A stretch of DNA of 64,000 nucleotides from Paramecium sonneborni (taxonomy: Eukaryota; Ciliophora; Oligohymenophorea; Peniculida; Parameciidae), in NCBI GenBank assembly GCA_905182985.1, contig CAJJDN010000125.1:213419-277418 (forward strand). Direction: 5' to 3'. The notes under the pieces were generated by a model that did not search any database, was not told the origin of the DNA, and worked only from the letters and a program-made list of their open reading frames with translations. Made by a program: the position numbers and the translations under genes. Positions 42,018 through 56,237 of this stretch are shown in pieces; positions within the stretch are counted from its first letter, which is position 1; each line of letters starts with the position of its first letter.

Positions 42018-42671
42018 ATGTTATCTGATGCAATCAAAGAAGGAAAATAAGATTAATTGGTTCCTCAATTAAACTAAGCTCCTAGCAATACATTCTTCGT
42101 TTATAATTGTTACTTACCAGTTGTTTAAGATTTTATGAATCAACCTCCAACATTACAAGTTCGTAATTCAAGTAAGTTAATTATAAAAAAACATAGGTGA
42201 ATCATTCCCATAAATATTAAAATAAACAGATAGTTTATAAATGGGACATCTTGGAGGTGGATTGTCTATTCCAAGTTTTTAATTTGGAGCATCTACACCT
42301 TTTATTAATGCAGAAGATGTGATGAGAAATGTCTAACCTTAAACAACTTAGAATCATTTTGCATCATATATATTAAATGAATAACTCAAACCATAGAATT
42401 AGATTTAAAAAAATAGAATCATAGAAGGAACTTAAATCTTATGTGATATTGAAATTGTACTCATATCTCGTTATTTTGATATGAAGGCTAGTGTAATTGA
42501 TAAATGAAATTAAGATAGGTATTTTGTCCTCCTAACAATAAATACAATTTAAAAGAAGACACATCCATATCAAATTCTGAGTGGCTAAAAGATAGAATGT
42601 CTTACAGATACAAGAAACCTGTATTTTATTCTATCAATAAATTTAGATTAAGGAATCTTTTTGGAATATGA
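42018..42671 (+). CDS. hypothetical protein, 200 residues
   Basis: Introns at 42172-42196 (25 nt) and 42493-42518 (26 nt) give one frame of 201 codons. Features: a short acidic/Gln start, VYNCYLPVVQDFMNQPP near residue 30, a Gly-rich MGHLGGGLSIPSFQFGAS segment, ILCDIEIVLISRYFDMKA near residue 130, and a basic C-terminus with FCPPNNKYNL and RYKKPVFYSINKFRLRN. No signal peptide or membrane span. The family is not recognised. Support is the exact fit of two typical introns. Confidence 0.65.
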
Positions 42672-43072
42672 TAGAAGTAATTCAAAAAGAAGGAGAATTA
42701 AATATGAAGTCAATTATTTAACCCATTAAATTCTAATAAAATGGCTTTGATTCTTTAGAACGGCAAGTACCAAAAAGTGTTAAATTAGATAAGCCATTCT
42801 CCTTTTTTATTTTAGAAATTTAATAACTTATTTCTTAATTCCTATTTATTAACTATTGACAAAATTGGACTGAATATTGTTTAAATGTTTATATGTTCCT
42901 TATTTTAACAATTTACCAAAAATATTAATACATAATGCATCAATAATGTTTTACCATTCCATATTATTTAAATTAGGAATGTTATTTAATATAATTTTAT
43001 GTTTAATAATAATACAAAAATTAAAAAACAATTGTATAAATATGTATAATTATATATATATAAATATTATAC
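42672..43072. other. intergenic region between convergent genes
   Basis: About 400 bases between the end of the 42018 gene (plus) and the end of the GST gene (minus). The plus-strand frame at 42877-43146 has no recognisable product and runs into the GST gene. Nothing supported here. Confidence 0.5.
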
Positions 43073-43763
43073 TCATCCCCATCTATACATTCCTGGTGGA
43101 TAGAATGGACGAGCAATCATTTTATCTGAAGATAGATAATGCTTGATTGCAGGTAAATTAGCAAAAGATTCATTATGTGTTTTTAATCCTACTAAAGTAG
43201 TAAAAGTATCTGGTTTATAATTTCTTAAAATTTCTTCGGCTTCAAATAACTAAAAATCTATATATGTTAAATTGTCTCCCACAGCCCATTTTCTATTCTC
43301 TAAGAATTTACTTAACTTTTCAGCAATCCAAATAACTTCTGAATTGAAGAAATCATCCTTCCTTGCTTCATATTGATCTTCTGGAATTGTGAATAATGAA
43401 ATCAAACTTTTAAATAAGTCTTACAAAACTCCTCTAACAGATGCTAGAGTTACTTATTCCTTTGGATTTTAACCTAATAATTCTGGTTTATTTGCACGAT
43501 AAGCCAAATAAACATAGAGTGCTTAACTTTCAAAAACTAATTCATCTCCATCTTTTATGTAAGGTAAGTTAACTAGCACATGTTGATTGAGTGGAGCAGA
43601 ACTCACATCAATAAACCATTCTTCAGGTTTGTAGTATCTCTTATCTTCATATGGCAATTCTAGATACTCTAAATAGAATCTCACTATAAATAGTGATTCA
43701 ATTCTTACATGGTTAAGCAAGACCTCTTATAGCCCAATATCCTAATACAACTTTGTCTCCCAT
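43073..43763 (-). CDS. glutathione S-transferase, mu/sigma-like
   Basis: 221 residues with one 25-nt intron (43684-43708). Joins glutathione to electrophiles in the cytosol. The N-terminal thioredoxin-like half starts VVLGYWAIRGLAQPLRFYLE, as in mu-class enzymes, with the catalytic Tyr (Y in LGYW), and has the glutathione-binding turn LVNLPYIKDGDELVFES. The helical half includes NRKWAVGDNLTYIDFQLFEA, the conserved N-capping box region. The C-terminus (ARPFYPPGMYRWG) resembles the mu-class end. Length is typical. TGA read at 43073-43075. Confidence 0.93.
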
Positions 43764-43919
43764 TTATTAATTTTATTATTACTTTAATTTAAATTTTAGA
43801 ACCACATTTAAATCACAAAAAATCAGTATATATATTTGGAATATTCAATTTTTATACCCAAAAATAGGTAATTTATATAAAATCAATTAAGTTAAATTTT
43901 TTAATTATAAATAATATAA

Positions 43920-44442
43920 ATGTAGAATATATAATAATAATAATCAATTAAAAAACATGAAGGGGCCACCTTGATTTTAGAAGATAAATATAAGTTATAT
44001 CTAGGAGATTTAGATGATGCATAGAATAAAGTATTATCAAAAAACATAAGTTAAGTAATGGTTAAAATCACATTAAATTTGTTGTGTTATAACTGTAGCA
44101 AATGGTTAACCTATTAGTTATTATGATAATACAATCAAACATCACTATTATTTTATTGATGATAAAGCAGATTTTAAAATATAAAAATATTTTTCAAAAG
44201 TTTTCCATGACATTGATAGAGAGTTATAAAACACTAATGTTCTGAGTAAACTATATAATTATATTATAGTTCATTGTGCAGCCGGAATATCTAGATCTGC
44301 TACTTTTGTAATTGGATATTTAATTAAGAGAAAGTAAATGTCTTACAAATAAGCATTTAATTATGTGAAGAGCAGAAGACCAATGATAAGGCCAAATCCA
44401 GGTTTTTAGAGTATACTGGAATCTTTAGAATAAAAATAATGA
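43920..44442 (+). CDS. dual-specificity protein phosphatase
   Basis: 157 residues with introns 44031-44055 (25 nt) and 44246-44269 (24 nt). The second intron falls just before the signature, giving VLIHCAAGISRSATFV, the HCxxGxxRS loop with catalytic Cys and Arg. The start of the domain is ILEDKYKLYLGDLDDA and the end has the usual helix AFNYVKSRRPMIRPNPGFQ. The general acid may be in YYFIDD. It is a minimal catalytic domain with no docking module, as in small atypical DSPs. Likely dephosphorylates Ser/Thr/Tyr in signalling proteins. Confidence 0.92.
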
Positions 44443-44661
44443 TTTGATTCATTAAATTATACAAAGCCCATGTTCTAGTTCTTTCTGAATTCGAAATTTT
44501 TTTCAAATTCCTCATTGTCTGAAATTTCAACCAATTTTGTGTCAACTTTGATTTAATGTTAAGATTTCTTCATAAAGTTTTTACTTGATGTTTGGATAGC
44601 AGTTTAGGATGAGTTCTATTGCATTGATAATTATTATATATATAATAAAATAACCCTTAAA

Positions 44662-45755
<1,094 letters not shown>

Positions 45756-45850
45756 AATTAAAAATTATATTAATTTTTTAATGATCAGAAACTAACCATT
45801 TTAATCAATATCAATATATAATGAGAATTTTTAGTTATGATTAAAAATAT

Positions 45851-46891
<1,041 letters not shown>

Positions 46892-46977
46892 GCTCTATTT
46901 CATTTATAAATAAAAAAATTTATTAACTTTTATCATTTTTTATAAAGTAATGCTTCCCTATATTACAACTCTTATAC

Positions 46978-47530
46978 TCAACCATATATATTAACTTATT
47001 TTTCATAATGTTTATAGTTTAATCTATAAAATAAGTATAATACATTTACTATTTTTTTTATTACTTTTATAAAACAAAAGATTAATTTTCTTTATTTGTA
47101 TTGCATCCCTTAGGTTTCATTATTATTTTGTATATTCTAATCTTAAATTTTATCAAATCTATCTCTAAAAATTCTCTCAATCAATGCTAAACCTATGTCA
47201 ATTTCTATAAAAATTTTAGATTTTAACCTTTTCCAAAAAAATGATTGAGTAAAGTGTTTTAACATTTCACCTGACACTGCTTTATTTAAAAATTTAAATT
47301 TTATAATCCCAACTTCATTTTAAAAATACATTCAATTAATCATATCTGCAAACCCTCTTTTAAATATTAATTTATATTAAATCCATCTAAATATTATTCA
47401 AGTAAGCAGGAATGGTAGAAATTCAAATTGTCTTTAATTCATAAGAACAAATATCAATTTTTTCATTATTTTAAAATTTAATATGTTTATACCAACAATT
47501 TTGATTTCTTAAATTACTTTAAAAAATAAA
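46978..47530 (-). pseudogene. possible decayed gene
   Basis: Between the MAP3K and RING genes, minus-strand segments read as protein in several frames: LNFYHSCLLEQYLDGFNINQ near 47400, KRGFADMIN stopped by TGA at about 47342, then MYFQNEVGIIKFKFLNKAVS onward (47341-46978), open for 121 codons. The frames cannot be joined by a clear intron. It could be a short real gene (46978-47341) or the remains of a longer one. Family unknown. Confidence 0.3.
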
Positions 47531-48614
47531 TCAACTCTAATGGCAAATTGGACATTAAGGTGACTTTTACATCCAACTAGTAATGCAATTTAAATGAAAT
47601 CTATGGATACAAGGTAATATCGCTAATTTATCTCCATTCATGTAAGTCTCAGCACAAATATCACATTCTAAATTCTCATCTGATAATTCAGGATTAAACT
47701 TAAATTCAATTTCAATAAATTTTTGTTAATATTATTATTCTTATATTTGATTTTGCAAGAATTTATAATTTTAATTTTGTTAATTCTAGATTAATAAAAT
47801 CTAAAATTATTCATATTAATCTTATTCATTTATTAAAAATTAATCATTTTGTTACTATTAATAATTATCAATAACTTAATTTATTTATTAATTTTAATGA
47901 ATTAATTACTATTATTGTTGTTTTTATATTTAAAAAGTCTCATTTATTCGCTTTTATTATACCAAGAATTATGGAAGTTATTCAGATGGTACATCAGGTA
48001 AATATTATTAGATATTAACATATTCCTCTTGTGTTATTCCAAGAAAATTTAAGAATTTCTAAAAAAGCAAATGTTAATGCTCATTACTTTTTGACAAAGC
48101 TATGCTTAAATATTAATTTTATTCGATGTTTTCAATAAAATTTGGAAGCTAATTTTATTTAATTTCATTAACCTTATTAACCATGATTTATTCTGGCTGC
48201 TTATTAAAAATAATAGTTTCGTTCTTTTAATTTTCATTTAAAAATTAATTTAAAACTTAGGGTTCTTATTCAATCTTATATTTCTTATTAGGAATTTCTA
48301 ATTGATTATCTTTAGAAACCTCTGAAAATATATTACTAAGCCGATCTTTTTTTAGTTTCTGCTCTTGATTATTTGACATTTGTTTATTTGATAGTTTTTA
48401 TTCATTTGTCATTTTTTTTCTAAGTTTTCTTTTCATTTTAATTTTAAGTTTTTATTCTTTTTTTTTATTATCGGCTATTTATTATTATTATAATACATTC
48501 TTTTTTTTAACTGCTTTCTAATTACCCATTATTTTCATCATCTGATTGATTAGATGAAGAAAAATTCTTTTGCTTTGAGTTTATTTAGAAATTATCTATT
48601 TAAATGTTATCCAT
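47531..48614 (-). CDS. RING-H2 zinc-finger protein, probable E3 ligase
   Basis: 353 residues with one 22-nt intron (48475-48496). The RING-H2 finger is at the very C-terminus: CDICAETYMNGDKLAILPCIHRFHLNCITSW...CPICHQS, with all eight zinc ligands. RING-H2 domains recruit E2-ubiquitin. The rest is low-complexity: a Ser/Asp head, a basic Lys-rich segment (KLKIKMKRKLRKKM), and long Gln/Asn-rich stretches with coiled-coil character. No membrane segment, so likely soluble. Substrate unknown. Confidence 0.85.
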
Positions 48615-48699
48615 ATTTTAATTTCTATTACAATATTTAATTTATTCAATTCAAATAAAGAAAAAAAAATTTGCAACAATATACAATAAATTATTTATT

Positions 48700-49330
48700 T
48701 AAAAAAAACCAAACATAAATAATATATATCTTGAAAATTTGGGTTTTATATTATTTTTTATGCTTTTGATTATATCCTTAAGATATTTGACATTATTTAT
48801 GCTATTTTATTGTTAATAAATATTTTGATTTCAAAAAAATTTAATCTCTAAAATTAGAAATTCTTATTCCTGAAGAGTGATTATAAAACTAAAGAGAAAT
48901 ATATAGGAAATATATAGTAAATACAATAAGATGGAGCATTTTCATATATTCTTTTAAATTCATCTATAATATAGAGATAACAAGAATAATTTTATAAATA
49001 ATCCTTCTTTATATTTCTCTCACTTATTTGAATAAAATTATTTTTAGTATAAATACTTTTTTGAAAGATTCAGTCAATTTTTAAACTGTTTTACTGGCTT
49101 TAAGTAAATATTATCTAGAATATAATTTATTTTCAATCTATTTATAAAAATAATATTTATATTGTGCCAATATTTAATACTTCTTTAAATTAACTTAATA
49201 AAATACTTGCCTTTATTTTTTGCAGTTACAATTTTCTCTTTTTTATTCAATTCTTTGTAGTGATTTAGGAGAATAAAAATAAGATTTTTTCTCCCAACCT
49301 TTTTAATGGATTCAGATAAAAATTATTTTA
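48700..49330 (-). pseudogene. probable decayed gene, family unknown
   Basis: A minus-strand frame from about 49320 is open for some 200 codons in the ciliate code. It starts WEKKSYFYSPKSLQRIEQKR and reaches LTESFKK near 49070. The more protein-like sequence then moves to another frame (IYTKNNFIQISERNIKKDYL, then CYLYIIDEFKRIYENAPS). The join is at a run of six A and has no splice signals. It looks like a gene with a slippage frameshift. No domain recognised. Confidence 0.35.
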
Positions 49331-49640
49331 TTTAGAGACATAATTAAAGAATATCGCCTTTTAAAATTTAAAAGTTTTAATTGTAGCTATATTCTAAAAA
49401 ATCTTTAAATTTAAAACAATATTATTTATCCTTCTGGTTTGATTGACTATATAAATTTTTAATTGTATTCTCTACCTATTTTTCAAATTTGCTAATTTAA
49501 ACATATTTTCTTTTTATTTAAATTTTGTATAGATTTTAATTGAATCTTATAAAAATATATGATTTTAGTTACCTAGATATTGGTATAAGTTAATGAAAAT
49601 TTAGTTTTATTTTGGTATATATGAATATTAGAATTAATTA

Positions 49641-50342
49641 ATGAAAACATCAATAAAAAACAATCCCATAACTGGGAATTCTGTTTGTAAAATGTAATAT
49701 AGAGGCAAAATTACATTTACTACTCATGATAATATATAAAATTCATGCATAGTGAAGAGTATTCCTTTGAATAAAACTCCTAACAGACATAAAATCCCAG
49801 ATCATTCTAATGAGGATTTTTATCCATAAGATGATTCATATAAGAAAAGAGATTTAAGAAAGACTCTAAGTACATTTCAACCGAAAGAAAATATGAAAGA
49901 TCCTTTAAGTAGAAAAATATCAGATATTTATGGATAAGAAATAAAAGTGTCACGTTCACCAATAAAATAATAATAATAATCAGTAACAGTATCACCTTAG
50001 AAAAGAAGAATAATGGATAATAAAAGTTAGCATATTAATTAAAATGATATTTATGAAGTGAATTTAAATCAAAATAAAGATAAGACTCTACCATCAGATG
50101 TTAATTGGTTTTATGTTGATACAATCAAACATAGACATGATTATAAAATTGAATAGATAAATTCTGGTCGTTCTTCTTAAAAAGATTAGAGAAGTGTGTT
50201 AGATCAAAATAATAAAAATATTACATAAAATAATTATTACTAAAAATAGAATGAAAAGCTCTCTAAAAAATAAGAAGCTGTACTTTAAAATACTTATTTG
50301 AGAGCAATCAAAAGATCAGAATTGGTAAAGAAAAATAAATGA
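49641..50342 (+). CDS. hypothetical basic, Gln/Asn-rich protein
   Basis: 233 residues, no intron. Hydrophilic, with many Lys, Asn, Gln and Ser. Recognisable pieces: CKMQYRGKITFTTHDNIQNS near the start, a KRDLRKTLSTFQPKEN segment, VSRSPIKQQQQSVTVSPQKR, and VNWFYVDTIKHRHDYKIEQ near residue 145. SP motifs suggest phosphorylation. No signal peptide, membrane span or known domain. The ATG is the first in frame after a TGA. It stands alone between decayed minus-strand sequences, so it may be young or fast-evolving. Confidence 0.6.
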
Positions 50343-50403
50343 TATTTACTTCATTAATTATAATATTCATTTTGTAAAGTAAAATAATATTTTACTATCT
50401 ATT

Positions 50404-51194
50404 TCATCTACAAACTCCTAATTTTCTTGGCCTAAAAAATTGATTGATTACAAAATTTTATCTCTCAATAAATGTATCATTGTTATTTTTATAATATACT
50501 TTCCTATTCAAACTATTATTTCGATGAGGAATTTAATGTTTACTAGTTAAGATTCCTAACATGTTATTAAATTCTCCAATATATTTATTGGTTTGAATAT
50601 TTGGAGAATGTTGAATTTTAGGCAATCCAAATTATTATCGATTAATTTTTATACTAACAGGGCTAACACCTTAAGTTTTTTATTTTTTTTCTAGCTCATC
50701 AGATGTATAATTTTCAAAGTGGATAAGTTCACTCTATTAGAGTTTTTCTAATTCATATTTTTGATGAGATATTCTTCTTTTTATCCTTCTGTTATCTTTT
50801 ATCATATGATTTAATTATTTTTATATTTATATTTGTTCTATTCATAATTATATCAAATCTATTAAATCTTAACATCTAAATTCATATAAATGATTTTCAA
50901 TCAAAGTTTATCAAATATTGTTACATCATACTAAACTAAATAAGTAAAGTAGTAAATAACAACATTTGTCTCAAAATTTTATAGATGAATATTTAATCTT
51001 ACTGTTGTTAATTATGTATAAAGACTTAATCCTACCTATCAAATACTTTGATTGCAAATAGCTTTGATTTTTTTATAAACATATGCATAAATGATTTTTT
51101 AATTAAATTCTATTTTTTTTCAGGTTATCATAAATCGTAAAGTAAATTTTTTTTAGATATTTTAATTTTCTTCTTAAGCTTCATTATTAGACAT
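50404..51194 (-). pseudogene. probable pseudogene, Q-rich protein of unknown family
   Basis: The 3' part (50404 to about 50800) is a clean minus-strand frame: RISHQKYELEKLQQSELIHF, VSPVSIKINRQQFGLPKIQH, ending RPRKLGVCR before TGA 50404-50406. Upstream it continues as LIENHLYEFRCQDLIDLIQL but is cut by one in-frame TGA near 50855, where a Trp codon could have stood. Further upstream, KLFAIKVFDRQDQVFIHNQ and an N-terminal MSNNEAQEENQNIQKKFTLR (ATG 51192-51194) are in other frames, without usable GT...AG introns. Several breaks point to decay, although an odd splice pattern is not excluded. Confidence 0.45.
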
Positions 51195-51331
51195 TTAAAA
51201 CTAGAGAATTATTTTACAAAAAATGATTCCAATTTATTTTGTGAATAGATTAAAGCATAAAAAGAATAATAAACTATATATATAAAATGAATTTTAATAA
51301 TAATAGATTGTAAATTTTGAATTTAAAATGC

Positions 51332-51699
51332 TCAAATTGCACCAACAATTTTAGGAATAAATCCTTTAATAAGTTCAATTACGGGCATCATTCTTCCACC
51401 AGAAGGTCCTTAATCATCTCCATTATTTTCGTCATCAGAATATTCTTCTTATGATTCTAAGTTTTCATTGGAGTCTTTTTCATTTTAAGTTGCTTCTTCA
51501 ACAAATTCACTCTCCTATAATAAATATTCTTTTAAGACAGATCTCATAGGTATAGATTTAATTGAATTCTAAAATAATCATTAAGAAATACTTGTTCAAA
51601 AAAGAATACTTTGTCATTAATAGTGATTTCTGTATCAGGGACAATGCATATAGCTTGTCTTATATTTTTGAGAAATGTTGTAGACAAGCGTGCAATCAT
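51332..51699 (-). CDS. small acidic-tailed hypothetical protein
   Basis: 114 residues with one 23-nt intron (51569-51591). It begins MIARLSTTFLKNIRQAICIV, runs through FFFEQNSIKSIPMRSVLKEYL, then has an acidic Glu/Asp/Asn stretch, and ends with GGRMMPVIELIKGFIPKIVG, a possible amphipathic or membrane helix. The start lies 65 bases after the stop of the AGC kinase gene on the same strand. An earlier start in frame cannot be excluded. No family recognised. Confidence 0.55.
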
Positions 51700-51763
51700 T
51701 GATAAACTAAAATTGATTAATTTATTTAATGGGTTTGATAAAAATATGATTTTTTTGTATTTT

Positions 51764-53206
<1,443 letters not shown>

Positions 53207-53419
53207 GTTTATAAATATAATTTAAATTAATATTTAAGAATTATATTCAATACTAATTATGTCGTGAATTCTTTATCAACTATGGCTACTTTAATCTATT
53301 TTTATGTAATCAATTCGTCATTAAAAATAAAATATGGAATATTATTATTTTTACATCACATTTAATTATAACTAATATAAAATAAAGCATTTTTGAGATA
53401 TCATGATTTTATCAAATAT

Positions 53420-54014
53420 TCAATTCAACTTTTTATATTGATCAATTCGAGATTTCTTTTAATATATATAAAAACTTACTAGTTATTATATAGAATAATC
53501 TTATCTTTTAGTCAAACTATCTCTCTAATCAATTGCTTTTTATTTATATTGTTTCTCTTCTATTAATTGATTCATCACAGATTGAATTTCTCCCCTTATT
53601 AAATATAATTATGTGATCTTACTCAAATGATCTTTGTTGTTTTCTTGGAGATTAAGGTAATATAGTATCAATCAATTAATTGATAATAGAAACTCTATCA
53701 CAAGGCATAGAACATGAACGAATATGAAAAAATCTACTACCCTATCTTTCTTGATATTATTGTCGAATTTATTCAACAATTGATATACATTATTAGATAA
53801 CATCCTAAGTTTTATTAGGAACAATAGCAGTGCAAGTCTTTATTTTAGTAGATGATCCATTGATTGTAGATGCTTGTCTTGTCAGTTTCCTAATTAATTT
53901 TATTGGAGATGGTGCATCCTATCAAATTATATTATTCTATACTTAGTTTATACAACCAGAAGAAAGTCTAGTTGGCAACTCTATTATATTCAATGAATTT
54001 CTCTTTTAGATCAT
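53420..54014 (-). CDS. hypothetical protein with C-terminal coiled coil
   Basis: 172 residues with three introns of 24, 28 and 24 nt; the spliced length divides by three. A basic Ser/Thr-rich N-terminus (RNSLNIIELPTRLSSGC, IKLIRKLTRQAST) leads to SRFFHIRSCSMPCDRVS and a helical Gln/Lys-rich end (VMNQLIEEKQYKQKAIDQRD), probably a coiled coil. It lies just upstream of the AGC kinase gene and just downstream of the EFHC-like gene on the same strand. No known family. Confidence 0.6.
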
Positions 54015-54061
54015 TATTTTTTGTTTATGTAATAAATGTATTTGTTTATATAATAAATTTA

Positions 54062-56074
54062 TCAACTTCTTTTACCTCCCAATGATTCCCATAATGATTG
54101 CATACACAATTTCCAATCTCCATTTCTATCAAATTCTCTCATTAAGAAATATTATTCTTGTAATGTTAAATTAAATCCTAATTCTAATAAACCTTAAGAT
54201 AATTCTTCAAATCCAATATATCCTTTAAGTTATTTATCTAATTTCCTTTATTATTTCATTTTATTAAATACTTCATTAAGTCCATTAAGAAACTATCAAA
54301 ATTTTAATATCCATCAGCAAAAAGTCTTAATTTTGCTATTATTTAAGAGATGTCAGCTTCTTTAAAAACATCTGGTTTTTATTTCATATAGTTGATAGTA
54401 AATTCATCTGCTCTCATCAATTAGAATTTGTAAACGTTAAATTAAACAATTCCACCCAATTAAAAATCCTTTTATTTAAATTTAAACTCAATACCTTTTC
54501 AGTATAATAATCATTTGTTAAAGGATTCTTTTATCTAGATCTCTCTTAGAATTTTCCACCCTTTCAATTTATCAAATATCAATACCCAAATTCCACTATT
54601 CCTTTCAGATGTTTAATAAACTTAAACAGTATCATCACCACAATAAAAAGATATTATAAATCTTCTTGAATTCTCTTCTCTAACTTCACTGATTTATCTT
54701 GCTTCAAATCTTAGTATGAATTAATCTTATGTAAAATTCTTTCTGACATCCTTCTTTGGTGGTTTCGGCTATAAAGAATACACTGATCCTAAAGAATCCT
54801 CTTCATATCCATAACCATTATATGGAGGAACAGGCTAATAGAACTTTTTCCCTCTCTCTTATTTTAATGTGGCAGGTCTTTATATCTTTTTAAATATATC
54901 TTACTTTTATTGAATTCCTAAAACATTTAAATAATATTCCTTTGTAAAATCATCACATCCATATATGAAACAGTCTCTTCCATAAATCTTTACTGTGTTT
55001 CCACAAATTAAATCCTAAGGACTGTAGAATTCTTCTTTCTTAAGGGTCATTCCTGGATAATGAGTTAGAATTGGAGCTTTTGGTATCTTTTATCTTCTTA
55101 ACATTAATGGATAAGGATCCTTTCCTGAATTCTGTTTTCTCACTTCTTTAACTTCACATGTATCATCAGCAAGATAATAATTCAAAGTGTAATAATTTAA
55201 TTATCCTTCAATGGAGGCATCATCCCAGATAATATCAAATGATAAGACTTTTCTATCATTTTACAAATATTTATTTAATCCTCCATTAGGATGACCTCCA
55301 CCTAATTTGACTTCAAAATATTCTTTATATTCTTTGGTATCAGGTGGATTAATTTTAAGATCTTTAGTTTCTCTAATAGTTTCAAAATTATCTCTTGGCA
55401 TTTGTTCTGGTAAACTTAAAGGTTTACCCATATATTCATAGAATTCTCTAGTGAATGTATCACAATCTTGAATTCTAAATACCTAAAAAAAAACATAAAA
55501 ATTTCGAATTTACTCTTTCATAAAAATTGATATTGGTGCATAATTAAAAATCTTCCCATAAGTAAAAGTCTTATTTACCCAATTTTTTGGGTATTTTTTA
55601 TCTTTTAATAAATAAACCCTAAGGGATTCCAGCATTAGGTTGTCTTGGCTAGAAATAATTATAAATATAATTTACTTCTGCTACATGTATTGTTCCATCT
55701 GATAAATAGTAATAGATAATGACTTTCCTTATTCTGAAATTTTCATTAGGATTTTCAACAACAGATTCTTAGAAATATCCATAGAAACGTAAAACAGCTC
55801 GATCATATTTTAACCATGGTGGTTAGATACGAGGAATGTAATCATTTTCTGGTGGTTGTCTGCTACCATAAGTTAGATTAGGTGGAGCATTAAATTTCAT
55901 TGAATCCATAAGGTTTGGATCGAATTCTTCATGAATAAAGTTTGTTTTCTCTTACACAGTTCCATTGATATGAGAAAATTGTTAAGTTTTATGATGATTT
56001 TCTTTAAAGGGATCTGAGAATACATGACCAGGTAAGAATGGAACTTGTTTGGGGAATTGCGAATTTAGGGACAT
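54062..56074 (-). CDS. EFHC/Rib72-like axonemal protein (DM10 domains, EF-hand)
   Basis: 634 residues with introns of 31, 25, 26 and 26 nt. EFHC/Rib72 proteins sit inside ciliary doublet microtubules. The start has the family's LPGHVFSDPFKENHHKTQ. The first DM10 domain spans about residues 70-180 (RAVLRFYGYFQESV, VIIYYYLSDGTIHVAE, IPQGLFIKR, VFRIQDCDTFTREFYE). The second follows (KVLSFDIIWDDASIEGQLN to IYGRDCFIYGCDDFTKEYY), and the third (FILRFEARQISEV, GGKFQERSRQKNP, KFQLMRADEFTINYM). The C-terminus has EF-hand-like sequence (FEELSQGLLELGF, FDRNGDWKL) with an incomplete calcium loop. Architecture and length match Rib72/EFHC1. Expected to be needed for doublet stability and motility. Confidence 0.95.
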
Positions 56075-56237
56075 CTAATATAATAAAAATATAACTGATT
56101 ATCTATTGTGGGGGATATGCAATATGAAATAAACAAAAAAGAGAGTTAGCTATATAAAAAATTAAAAACCTACAAACATTGAATGGATCCTCAATCTCTT
56201 AGATTAAATACCTAAATATTAGCTATAGTAATCGAAT

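Noticed and set aside
42877..43146. 89-codon plus-strand hydrophobic frame
   Set aside because: Overlaps the 3' end of the GST gene, has no recognisable product and is AT-driven.
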